From Parazoarcus communis SWub3 = DSM 12120 (lineage in GTDB: Bacteria > Pseudomonadota > Gammaproteobacteria > Burkholderiales > Rhodocyclaceae), in the NCBI RefSeq assembly GCF_003226565.1, contig NZ_QKOE01000009.1:1-64000 (forward strand): 64,000 bases of DNA, given 5' to 3'. The notes under the pieces are model-generated. The model was not told the DNA's origin. It saw only the letters and a list, made by a program, of their open reading frames with translations, and searched no databases. Of this stretch, positions 17,454 to 25,484 are shown in pieces. The position numbers and the translations under genes are program-made. Each line of letters opens with the position of its first letter. Within the stretch, counting starts at the first letter, position 1.

Positions 17454-18463
17454 AGCTTGCAACGCTGAAGCATGGTGGCCGCGACGGTACGCTGGTGGTC
17501 GTCAGCCGCGACCTGAGCCGCTGCCAGACGGTGGGTGGCATCGCAAAGACGATGCAGCAGGCCCTCGACAATTGGGACGAGGTGGTGGCCGAGCTCGAGC
17601 TGGTGTACGACATGCTCAACGGCAGCCACGCACGCCATGCGATTCCGTTTGATCCCGCTCACTGCCACTCGCCGCTGCCGCGTGCCTATCAATGGGCGGA
17701 CGGGTCGGCCTATATCAATCACGTCGAGCTGGTGCGCAAGGCGCGCAACTCTGAAGTGCCGGCGTCGTTCTACACCGATCCGCTGATGTATCAGGGCGGC
17801 TCGGACAGCTTCATCGGGCCGCGTGATGCGGTGGTGGCGGACGAGGCCTGGGGGATTGATTTCGAGGCCGAGGTCACTGTGGTGACCGGTGATGTGCCCA
17901 TGGGGGCCACGCCGGAGGCTGCGGCAGCGGCCATCCGTCTGGTGATGCTGGTCAACGACGTGTCGCTGCGCAACCTGATTCCAGCCGAACTGGCAAAAGG
18001 CTTTGGCTTTTTCCAGAGCAAGCCGGCCAGTGCCTTCAGCCCGGTGGCGGTCACGCCGGACGAGCTGGGGGTGGCGTGGAAGGATGCCAAGGTGCACCTG
18101 CCGCTGGTGGTGGACCTTAACGGCAAGCGTTTTGGTCACCCCAACGCGGGGGTCGACATGACCTTCAACTTTGGTCAGCTGGTCGCCCATGCGGCCAAGA
18201 CGCGCGAGCTGGAGGCCGGCACCATCGTCGGGTCGGGCACGGTGTCGAACAAGCAGGGCAATCTGTGGGGTTCGTCGGTGGATAACGGTGGGGTGGGGTA
18301 TTGCTGCCTGGCAGAGGTACGCACCTACGAGACCATCGAGCAGGGCGAAGCCAGGACGCCGTTCATGCGCGAAGGCGATACCGTGCGCATCGAGATGTTC
18401 GATGCGCAGGGACAGAGCGTTTTTGGTGCGATCGAGAATCGCGTCGCACTGCCAAAGCGCTGA
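17450..18463 (+). CDS. Fumarylacetoacetate hydrolase family protein
   Basis: The 337-residue protein belongs to the FAA hydrolase superfamily, which cleaves carbon-carbon bonds in beta-diketo acids made by aromatic ring fission. The metal-binding carboxylates appear in WGIDFEAEVTVVTGDVP, and MLVNDVSLRNL and GSGTVSNKQGNLWGSSVDNGG are family blocks. The length is that of fumarylacetoacetase-like bacterial enzymes rather than the shorter fumarylpyruvate hydrolases (about 230). It begins with a GTG that overlaps the VOC stop by four bases. Together with the zeta-class isomerase at 19720-20364 it suggests a homogentisate- or gentisate-type lower pathway. Confidence 0.88.
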   Translation: MKLATLKHGGRDGTLVVVSRDLSRCQTVGGIAKTMQQALDNWDEVVAELELVYDMLNGSHARHAIPFDPAHCHSPLPRAYQWADGSAYINHVELVRKARNSEVPASFYTDPLMYQGGSDSFIGPRDAVVADEAWGIDFEAEVTVVTGDVPMGATPEAAAAAIRLVMLVNDVSLRNLIPAELAKGFGFFQSKPASAFSPVAVTPDELGVAWKDAKVHLPLVVDLNGKRFGHPNAGVDMTFNFGQLVAHAAKTRELEAGTIVGSGTVSNKQGNLWGSSVDNGGVGYCCLAEVRTYETIEQGEARTPFMREGDTVRIEMFDAQGQSVFGAIENRVALPKR

Positions 18464-18578
18464 TCGGTCAAGGGTTTGTTTTGGGGGGCGGGCAGGGCTC
18501 GCCCCCTTGTTGCAGTTGTATCGGGTTTCATCAAAAAACCGCCAGTCGAGCGGACGAGACAATGACGGAGGAGACACC

Positions 18579-19610
18579 ATGAAGCGTTCCACCACCCTGG
18601 CCGCAGCCCTTGGCCTGGCTGCCGTATTTGCTGCACCGCTGGCCAATGCGCAGGAGATCATCCTGAAAGTCGCGCATTTCTGGCCCAGCACCGCGCTGTC
18701 GCACCAGAAGGTGCTGTTGCCCTGGTGCGACAAGATCGCCCAGGAGTCGGCCAACCGGCTGAAGTGTCAGATCTACCCGGCGATGCAACTGGGCGGCACA
18801 CCGCCGCAGCTGATCCAGCAGGCGGCCGATGGCGTGGCCGACATCGTGTGGACACTGCCGGGCTATACCGCTGGCCGTTTCCCGTCGGTGGAGGTGTTCG
18901 AGCTGCCCTTCATGTCGCGCAGCGCCGAATCCAGCAGCCGTGCGTTGTGGGAATACGCCGAGCAGTTTGCCCAGAAGGACTTCGCCATGGTCAAGCCGCT
19001 GGCCTTCCACGTGCATGACAACGGTTATGTGCACGGCAAGAAGCCGATCAACACCATGGCGGACTTCCGTGGCACCAAGATGCGTGCCCCCACGCGGCTG
19101 ACCAACAAGATGCTGGCGGCCTTTGGCGCCGCGCCAGTGGCCATGCCCCTGCCGGCGGTGACCGAGTCGATGTCCAAGGGGGTGATCGATGGGTACGTGC
19201 TGCCGTGGGAGGTGATTCCGACGGTGAAGCTGCATGAGCTGACCAAGTTCCACTCCGAAACCGATCCCGCCGAGCCGGCGCTGTACACCGCGGTGTTTAC
19301 CATTGCGATGAACAAGGCCAAGTACAACAGCCTGCCGGACGATCTCAAGAAGGTCATCGATGCAAATTCGGGCGCGGACTTCTCGGCCATGATCGGCAAG
19401 GTGTGGGATGAATCCGCGCCAGCGGCGCGTCAGCATGCGGTCGATCGCGGTAACGTGTTCAACACCATTCCGGCGTCGGAGTTGGCGTCGTGGCGCAAGG
19501 TGGGTGACACCCTGGCAGCTGAATGGGTGCAGGAGATGAACGGCAAGGGCTATCCCGGCCAGGACATGCTCGATAGCGCCAAGCGCCTGATCGAACAGCA
19601 CAGCAAGTAA
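18579..19610 (+). CDS. TRAP transporter solute-binding protein (DctP family)
   Basis: The 343-residue protein has a typical signal peptide (MKRSTTLAAALGLAAVFAAP, cleavage after ANAQ-like sequence near residue 24). The DctP fold follows, with LKVAHFWPSTALSHQ and the substrate-binding region around RGTKMRAPTRLTNKML, whose Arg usually contacts a carboxylate. It would bind an organic acid in the periplasm, presumably the aromatic acid degraded by this cluster. No DctQ or DctM membrane components are in the window, so it is an orphan here. The ATG is preceded by GGAGGAG. It lies 115 bases after the hydrolase gene. Confidence 0.88.
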   Translation: MKRSTTLAAALGLAAVFAAPLANAQEIILKVAHFWPSTALSHQKVLLPWCDKIAQESANRLKCQIYPAMQLGGTPPQLIQQAADGVADIVWTLPGYTAGRFPSVEVFELPFMSRSAESSSRALWEYAEQFAQKDFAMVKPLAFHVHDNGYVHGKKPINTMADFRGTKMRAPTRLTNKMLAAFGAAPVAMPLPAVTESMSKGVIDGYVLPWEVIPTVKLHELTKFHSETDPAEPALYTAVFTIAMNKAKYNSLPDDLKKVIDANSGADFSAMIGKVWDESAPAARQHAVDRGNVFNTIPASELASWRKVGDTLAAEWVQEMNGKGYPGQDMLDSAKRLIEQHSK

Positions 19611-19632
19611 GCTGTCGCGACGTTTGCACAGA

Positions 19633-19663
19633 CGAGGCCCGGGCTTGAAAGCGCCGGGCCTCG
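19633..19663 (+). terminator. Hairpin between dctP-like gene and maiA
   Basis: CGAGGCCCGG (19633-19642) and CCGGGCCTCG (19654-19663) form a perfect ten-base-pair stem with an 11-base loop, 23 bases after the binding-protein stop. The T-run after it is weak (TTACGTA), so it may attenuate transcription or protect the 3' end rather than terminate fully. Confidence 0.45.
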
Positions 19664-19719
19664 TTACGTATGCTGCACTGAGTCGCACCCACCAGCAGGA
19701 CACGCCAGGAGACCGCCAA

Positions 19720-20364
19720 ATGAAGCTCTATACCTATTTTCGTAGTTCCGCCGCCTATCGCGTTCGTATCGCACTCAACCTGAAGGGGCTGAGCTATGAC
19801 GCGATTCCGGTGCATCTGACGCGGACGGGCGGCGAACATCGGCAGGAGGGCTATACCGCGATCAACCCGGCGGCCTTGGTGCCGGCGCTGGTAGACGAGA
19901 CGCGGGTGCTGACCCAGTCGATGGCGATCATCGAGTACCTGGACGAGACGCATCCCGAACCGGCACTGCTGCCGGGTAGCGCGCTCGACAGGGCCCGCAT
20001 CCGCGCCATTGCACAGGCCATTGCCTGCGATATCCACCCGATCAACAATCTGCGTGTGCTGCAGTACCTGGGGCGAGAGCTGGGCGCGAGCGAAGAACAG
20101 AAAAACGCCTGGTACCGTCATTGGGTAGAGCTTGGCCTGCAGGCGGTGGAAGCCATGCTGGCCGACGATGCGCGTACCGGTGCCTTTTGTCACGGCGACA
20201 CGCCCACGCTGGCTGATTGCTGCCTGGTGCCGCAGGTGTTCAATGCGCGCCGCTTCAATTGCCGGATGGAGGCTTTTCCGACGATCAACCGTATCGTCGA
20301 CCGGTGCGAGGCCATGGAGCCATTTCGTTTGGCGGCACCGTCAAATCAAGCGGATGCGGAGTAG
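19720..20364 (+). CDS. maiA: Maleylacetoacetate isomerase (zeta-class GST)
   Basis: The 214-residue product opens with MKLYTYFRSSAAYRVRIALNLKG, containing the SSAAYRVR motif that identifies zeta-class glutathione transferases. The enzyme isomerises maleylacetoacetate (or maleylpyruvate) to the trans form with glutathione as cofactor, in the cytoplasm. NPAALVPALVDE and a C-terminal helical domain with HPINNLRVLQYL are as in the family. The ATG at 19720 is chosen by homology. GGAG lies about ten bases upstream. It completes the lower pathway with the FAA hydrolase upstream. Confidence 0.9.
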   Translation: MKLYTYFRSSAAYRVRIALNLKGLSYDAIPVHLTRTGGEHRQEGYTAINPAALVPALVDETRVLTQSMAIIEYLDETHPEPALLPGSALDRARIRAIAQAIACDIHPINNLRVLQYLGRELGASEEQKNAWYRHWVELGLQAVEAMLADDARTGAFCHGDTPTLADCCLVPQVFNARRFNCRMEAFPTINRIVDRCEAMEPFRLAAPSNQADAE

Positions 20365-20399
20365 TCGTAAAAAGGGGATGACACCGGGAGGCTAGCCGG

Positions 20400-20444
20400 C
20401 TGAATAAACAAAAACCCCACCGGGCTGGGTGCCGGGTGGGGTTT
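20400..20444 (-). terminator. Intrinsic terminator of typA
   Basis: AAACCCCACC (20412-20421) and GGTGGGGTTT (20435-20444) pair over ten bases. On the minus strand the stem is followed by a T-rich run (complement of 20402-20411), so it terminates typA transcription. On the plus strand no T-run follows, so maiA has no strong terminator here. Confidence 0.8.
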
Positions 20445-20461
20445 CGAGGGGTGTTGCCGGA

Positions 20462-22279
20462 TCAGGCCGCGTCAGCCTTGGCAGCGCGCTTGCGGTCGTT
20501 TTCCTTCAGGTGACGCTTGCGCAGGCGGATGTTCTTGGGCGTGATCTCGACCAGTTCGTCGTCGGCGATGAACTCGATTGCGGATTCGAGCGTCAGGCCG
20601 ATCGGCGGAATCAGGCGGACGGCTTCGTCGGTGCCGGATGCGCGGACGTTGGTGAGCTGCTTGCCCTTGATCGGATTGACCACGAGGTCATTGTCACGGC
20701 TGTGGATGCCGATGATCATGCCTTCGTACAGCGCCTCGCCGGGGCTGACGAACATGCGGCCGCGGTCCTGCAGGTTCCACAGCGCATAGGCCACGGCTTC
20801 GCCGTCGTTCTGCGAGATCAGCACGCCATTGCGACGTTCGGCCATCTGGCCGCCCATGGGGCCGTAGTCGTCGAACACGTGGCTGGCCAGACCGGTACCA
20901 CGGGTCATGGTCAGGAACTCGCCCTGGAAGCCGATCAGGCCGCGGGCGGGGATGCGGTATTCCAGACGGACGCGACCCTTGCCATCCGGCTGCATGTCCT
21001 GCAGTTCGCCACGGCGGCGGCCAAGTTCTTCCATGACGCCGCCCTGGTGGTCTTCTTCGACGTCGACGGTGAGCATTTCGTATGGCTCACACTTGACGCC
21101 GTCGATCTCCTTGAAGACCACGCGCGGCCGGCCGACGGCCAGTTCGTAGCCTTCGCGACGCATGTTTTCCAGCAGGATGGTGAGGTGGAGTTCGCCACGA
21201 CCGGCGACTTCGAAGGTGTCGGAGTCGCTGGTGAAGTTGACGCGCAGCGCAACGTTCTTGAGCAGTTCCTTTTCCAGACGCTCACGGATCTGACGGCTGG
21301 TGACGAACTTGCCTTCGCGGCCGGCCAGCGGCGAGGTGTTGACCATGAAGTTCATGGTCAGCGTGGGTTCATCGACGGCGATCGGGGGCAGGCCCTCGAG
21401 GCACTCTGGGTCGCACAGCGTGACGCCGATGTTGACCTGCTGGATGCCGGCCACCAGCACGATGTCGCCGGCTTCGGCGAATTCGGCGGGGGAGCGGTCC
21501 AGGCCCTTGAAGGTGAGCACCTGGCTGACCTTGCCCTTGCCGCGGTTCTCGTCGCCGTACATGACGACCAGTTCCTGGTTGGGCTTGATGCGGCCACGCT
21601 TGATGCGGCCAATACCCATCTGACCCATGTAGGTGGAGTAGTCGAGCGAGCAGACCTGCAGTTGCAGCGGGCCGTCGGAGTCGACCTCGGGTGCCGGAAC
21701 GTGCTTGAGGATGGCTTCGAACAGCGGGCGCATGTCCTTGCGCTCGTCCTCGAGGTTTTCCATGGCGAAACCATTCAGGCCCGAGGCGTAGATGACCGGG
21801 AAGTCGAGCTGTTCTTCGGTGGCGCCGAGTTTGTCGAACAGGTCGAAGGTATGGTTGATGACCCAGTCAGGACGGGCGCCCGGACGGTCGATCTTGTTGA
21901 CGACGACGATGGGCTTCAGGCCCAGGGCAAGTGCCTTGCGGGTCACGAAGCGGGTCTGCGGCATCGGGCCTTCCTGCGCATCGACGAGCAGCAGCACGCT
22001 GTCGACCATGGACAGCACGCGCTCGACTTCGCCGCCGAAATCGGCGTGTCCCGGGGTGTCAACGATGTTGATGTGGGTGTCGCCGTACTGGATGGCACAG
22101 TTCTTCGACAGGATGGTGATGCCGCGTTCCTTCTCGATGTCTCCCGAATCCATGATCCGCTCGGACACCTGCTGGTTTTCACGGAAGGTGCCGGACTGGC
22201 GCAGAAGTTGGTCGACCAGCGTGGTTTTGCCGTGGTCGACGTGGGCAATGATTGCGATGTTGCGGATGGCGCGGGACAT
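20462..22279 (-). CDS. typA: Ribosome-associated GTPase TypA/BipA
   Basis: The 605-residue translation-factor GTPase begins [21 protein letters not shown] with the P-loop AHVDHGKT, then [10 protein letters not shown] (G2), [14 protein letters not shown] (G3) and [10 protein letters not shown] (G4). EF-G-like domains III and V and the TypA-specific C-terminus follow. TypA assists 50S ribosome assembly and stress or cold adaptation. It is monocistronic, with its own terminator downstream. A TAGAAT -10 candidate lies on the minus strand at 22324-22319. The leader between that and the ATG carries a tandem ten-base repeat. Confidence 0.97.
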   Translation of the reverse strand: MSRAIRNIAIIAHVDHGKTTLVDQLLRQSGTFRENQQVSERIMDSGDIEKERGITILSKNCAIQYGDTHINIVDTPGHADFGGEVERVLSMVDSVLLLVDAQEGPMPQTRFVTRKALALGLKPIVVVNKIDRPGARPDWVINHTFDLFDKLGATEEQLDFPVIYASGLNGFAMENLEDERKDMRPLFEAILKHVPAPEVDSDGPLQLQVCSLDYSTYMGQMGIGRIKRGRIKPNQELVVMYGDENRGKGKVSQVLTFKGLDRSPAEFAEAGDIVLVAGIQQVNIGVTLCDPECLEGLPPIAVDEPTLTMNFMVNTSPLAGREGKFVTSRQIRERLEKELLKNVALRVNFTSDSDTFEVAGRGELHLTILLENMRREGYELAVGRPRVVFKEIDGVKCEPYEMLTVDVEEDHQGGVMEELGRRRGELQDMQPDGKGRVRLEYRIPARGLIGFQGEFLTMTRGTGLASHVFDDYGPMGGQMAERRNGVLISQNDGEAVAYALWNLQDRGRMFVSPGEALYEGMIIGIHSRDNDLVVNPIKGKQLTNVRASGTDEAVRLIPPIGLTLESAIEFIADDELVEITPKNIRLRKRHLKENDRKRAAKADAA

Positions 22280-22497
22280 GGGGAAGGAAGTCTTTGCGAA
22301 GTCTTTGAAAAGACGCTGATTCTAACATGCCTGCCGCGCCGCAACATCAAAACTTGGTGACAAACTGCCCGGTCGTGATCGTATCGCCTTGCTAGCGTGC
22401 AGGCAGACTTGCATCAGGATGCGCTACACTCCGGCCTCCAAGGCTCGGTGAATATGACCGTTGCCCACATTCCCTTCAAGCTTCCACGGAAATCGAG

Positions 22498-24387
22498 ATG
22501 TTCGAGGCTGTTCGCAACAATAAGCGTGTTGCCCAGATCATTCTGGCAATTCTCATCGTTCCATTTGCCTTTTTTGGCATGGATGCCTATTTCAGCGACG
22601 CGCCGGGTGGCGGCGAAGTTGCCAGCGTCGGTGGCTCACCGATCATGGCAGCCGAGTTCGAGCAGGCCTTGCGTGAGCAGCAGGACCGGCTGCGTAATGA
22701 AGGCGTGCAGGTCGACCGTGCCATGCTCGAGTCCGAGGCACTGCGTCGCGCGGTGCTCGAGAATCTGGTCAATCGCCGCGTGCTGGCATTGTACGTTGCC
22801 GAAAACCGCTTTTCGGTCACGCCGCAGGAACTGCAGCAGACGATTGCTGGCGTGCCTGCATTTCAGGATGAGGGGCAGTTTTCGCTGCAGCGCTACGAGG
22901 CCCTGCTGCGTGCGCAGGGCATGACGCCAGCGATGTTCGAAGCGCGTCTTGCTCAGGACGTGCGCTTGCAGCAGTTGTCGCTGGCGGTGGGTGAAGGGGC
23001 CTTGGTTGCAACCGAATCCGCTCGTCGCTTCATGCTGGCCCAGCTTGAAGAGCGTGAAGTGAGCGAGATGCGCTTTGCCGCTTCGGCCTTGGCTGGCGAG
23101 GTAAAGCTGGCGGACGATGCGGTGCAGAAATACTACGACAGCAATGCGGCCAGTCTGGAACGACCGGCGCGGGTCAAGGCCGAGTACGTGGTGTTCGATG
23201 AGTCGGCGCTGAAGCAGTCCGTCTCGGTTTCCGATGATGAGATCCGTGCCTACTACGAATCCAACGGTGCTCGCTTCGGTCAGCCCGAGGAACGCCAGGC
23301 CCGCCACATCCTGATCCAGCTTGCGTCTGATGCCGATGCCGAGGCGGTTGCGAAGGCACGTACGGAAATCGAGTCGATTCATGCCCGACTCAAGGCGGCA
23401 CCGGCTCAATTCGAAGCCTTGGCCAAAGAGTTGTCGCAGGATCCGGGTTCGGCGTCTCGCGGCGGCGATCTGGGTTTCTTCGGTCGCGGGATGATGGTCA
23501 AGGCGTTCGAAGATGCTGCTTTTGCCCAACAGAAGGGCGATATTGGTGAGCCTGTCCGTTCTGATTTCGGTTTTCACATCATTCAGGTCACCGATGTTCG
23601 TGCCGCGACGACCCGGCCGCTGGAGTCGGTACGTGACGAGATCCGTGCAGAGTTGTTGCGTGCTGCTGCAGGACGTCGTTTTGCCGAACTGGCCGAGCAG
23701 TTCTCCAATACCGTTTATGAGCAGCCGGACAGTCTGGCGCCGGTTGCCGAGGCGTTGAAGCTGGAAGTCCGGCAGTCCGACTGGGTGGCGCGGGATGCGG
23801 CCGGTCTGGGCAGCTACCAGAACGCCGCCCTGGTCGAAGCATTGTTTTCGGATGACGCGCTGACCAATCGCCGCAACACGCAAGCCATCGAGGTCGGGAA
23901 CAACACCCTGGTAGCCGCGCGCGTCGTGGATTATCAGGCTGCGACACGGCCGCCGCTCGACGAGGTGCGTGCCGCGATCGAGGCACAACTGAAGTCGGAA
24001 GAAGCGGCCAGGCTTGCCGCCGAACGTGGTGCGGCTGCTTTGGCGACCTTGCAGAAGGGCGAGGCGGTTGAGGGCAAATGGAGTGCGGAGCGCAAGCTGC
24101 AACGCGGGGCGCCGGTGTTGCCGGCTAACGCAATGCAGGCGGTGTTCTCGGCGTCCAGCGCCAAGTTGCCCGCCTTTGTTGGGGTCAATGACGGCGTGGA
24201 GGGTTATGTCATCTATCGCATCAGTGCGGTCAAACGCCCCGAAATGGCTGCCGACGATCCTCAGTTGCTGGCGGTGGCCGAGCAATACGAGCGGGTGCTG
24301 GCCGAGCGCGAGTTCGCGGCGTTCCTGAGCGAGTTGCGTCAGCGTTACAAGGTTGAGGTCAAGCTGCCGGCGAAGGCCGCAGAATAA
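22498..24387 (+). CDS. ppiD: Periplasmic folding chaperone PpiD (SurA_N/rotamase)
   Basis: The 629-residue protein has a short cytoplasmic N-terminus (MFEAVRNNKRVAQ), one transmembrane helix (IILAILIVPFAFFGMDAYF) and a large periplasmic part. Residues about 40-190 form a SurA-like chaperone region. Residues about 260-365 form a parvulin peptidyl-prolyl isomerase domain (RQARHILIQLASD to FGFHIIQVTDVR). PpiD handles outer-membrane and periplasmic proteins as they leave the Sec channel. It is a single gene ending at a strong terminator shared with the convergent fabI. Confidence 0.93.
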   Translation: MFEAVRNNKRVAQIILAILIVPFAFFGMDAYFSDAPGGGEVASVGGSPIMAAEFEQALREQQDRLRNEGVQVDRAMLESEALRRAVLENLVNRRVLALYVAENRFSVTPQELQQTIAGVPAFQDEGQFSLQRYEALLRAQGMTPAMFEARLAQDVRLQQLSLAVGEGALVATESARRFMLAQLEEREVSEMRFAASALAGEVKLADDAVQKYYDSNAASLERPARVKAEYVVFDESALKQSVSVSDDEIRAYYESNGARFGQPEERQARHILIQLASDADAEAVAKARTEIESIHARLKAAPAQFEALAKELSQDPGSASRGGDLGFFGRGMMVKAFEDAAFAQQKGDIGEPVRSDFGFHIIQVTDVRAATTRPLESVRDEIRAELLRAAAGRRFAELAEQFSNTVYEQPDSLAPVAEALKLEVRQSDWVARDAAGLGSYQNAALVEALFSDDALTNRRNTQAIEVGNNTLVAARVVDYQAATRPPLDEVRAAIEAQLKSEEAARLAAERGAAALATLQKGEAVEGKWSAERKLQRGAPVLPANAMQAVFSASSAKLPAFVGVNDGVEGYVIYRISAVKRPEMAADDPQLLAVAEQYERVLAEREFAAFLSELRQRYKVEVKLPAKAAE

Positions 24388-24450
24388 ACCACTGTGGCGC
24401 TTGGGCGTGGTTTGCGGCCTTTGGGCTGCACCCGCCCGCCAGACGGATGA

Positions 24451-24487
24451 AAAAATGCCCGGCTGTGAAAGCAGCCGGGCATTTTGT
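24451..24487. terminator. Bidirectional intrinsic terminator between ppiD and fabI
   Basis: AATGCCCGGCT and AGCCGGGCATT form an 11-base-pair stem around GTGAAAGC. The stem is flanked by A-rich sequence on the left and a TTTTG run on the right, so it can end transcription from both convergent genes. Confidence 0.88.
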
Positions 24488-24515
24488 TTGGGGGCGGGCG
24501 CTGAACCCCCGAGGG

Positions 24516-25307
24516 TTACAGCGGTTCGGCGTTACCCAGGGCGGTGGTGTTGAAGCCGCCGTCGACATACATGATCTCGCCGGTCATGCCGCTGGCCAGA
24601 TCCGAGCACAGGAAGGCGGCGGCGTTGCCGACTTCTTCGATGGTGACATTGCGGCGCAACGGCGCATTGTGCTCGTTGAACGACAGCAACTTGCCAAAGC
24701 TGCCGATACCCGATGCCGCCAGGGTCTTGATCGGTCCGGCTGAAATACCATTTACCCGGGTGCCTTCGGGGCCGAGACAGACGGCCAGATAGCGCACCGA
24801 GGCTTCAAGGCTGGCCTTGGCCAGGCCCATGATGTTGTAGTTGGGCATGGTGCGTACCGCGCCAAGGTAGGACAGCGTCAGCAGCGCGCCGTTACGGCCT
24901 TTCATCAGCGGACGTGCGGCCTTGGCCAGGGCGGGGAAGCTGTAGGCGCTGACTTCCTGCGAGACACGGAAGGCCTCACGCGAGAAACCATCGAGGAAAT
25001 CACCCTCGAGTGCGTCGCTGGGCGCGAAGGCAATGGAATGCACCAGGCCATCGAGTCCGTCCCACTGCTTGCCGATCTGCACGAAGAGGTCGTTGATCTG
25101 CTCGTCGTCCTGCACGTCACAGGGGAATAGCAGCGTGCTGTCGAAGTCTGCCGCAAGCTTGGCAACGCGCTCTTGAAAACGGTCGTTGACGTAGGTGAAT
25201 GCAAGCTCCGCACCCTCGCGGTGCATGGCTTTGGCGATCCCGTAAGCAATCGAACGGTTGCTCAACAGTCCGGTGATGAGGATCCGTTTACCGGCGAGGA
25301 AGCCCAT
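24516..25307 (-). CDS. fabI: Enoyl-[acyl-carrier-protein] reductase FabI
   Basis: The 263-residue short-chain reductase catalyses the last step of each fatty acid elongation cycle using NADH. It begins [28 protein letters not shown], the FabI variant of the Rossmann motif. The Ser-Ile-Ala segment and the active-site Tyr and Lys in [13 protein letters not shown] are present. The C-terminal [19 protein letters not shown] is as in enteric FabI. Convergent with ppiD. Confidence 0.96.
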   Translation of the reverse strand: MGFLAGKRILITGLLSNRSIAYGIAKAMHREGAELAFTYVNDRFQERVAKLAADFDSTLLFPCDVQDDEQINDLFVQIGKQWDGLDGLVHSIAFAPSDALEGDFLDGFSREAFRVSQEVSAYSFPALAKAARPLMKGRNGALLTLSYLGAVRTMPNYNIMGLAKASLEASVRYLAVCLGPEGTRVNGISAGPIKTLAASGIGSFGKLLSFNEHNAPLRRNVTIEEVGNAAAFLCSDLASGMTGEIMYVDGGFNTTALGNAEPL

Positions 25308-25339
25308 GGAAGCAAAACTCCGTATGTCAGAATCCGTCG

Positions 25340-25368
25340 ATTATAGCTAAAACCGCTGCCCACAAAGC
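25340..25368 (-). promoter_or_regulatory. Candidate fabI promoter
   Basis: A perfect TATAAT is present on the minus strand (25345-25340), 32 bases upstream of the fabI ATG. The hexamer 17 bases further upstream, GCTTTG, is a weak -35. No FabR-like palindrome was noticed. Confidence 0.45.
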
Positions 25369-25484
25369 GAAGCGTGATATTGAAGATGCCAGGGGCGGGC
25401 GGATTGCGTTGCCGCTGCGATGGAAAAACCTGCCAGAATTGCGTCTGATCATTTATCCGACACGTCCCGTCCTCTCATTCACTC

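Noticed and set aside
18484-18506. GC-rich hairpin after the FAA hydrolase gene
   Set aside because: A stem can be drawn from GGGGGCG and CGCCCCC, but the following bases are not T-rich, and it may simply reflect high GC.
20429-22360. Plus-strand open frame of 643 codons opposite typA
   Set aside because: Mirror of typA coding sequence; no recognisable domain.
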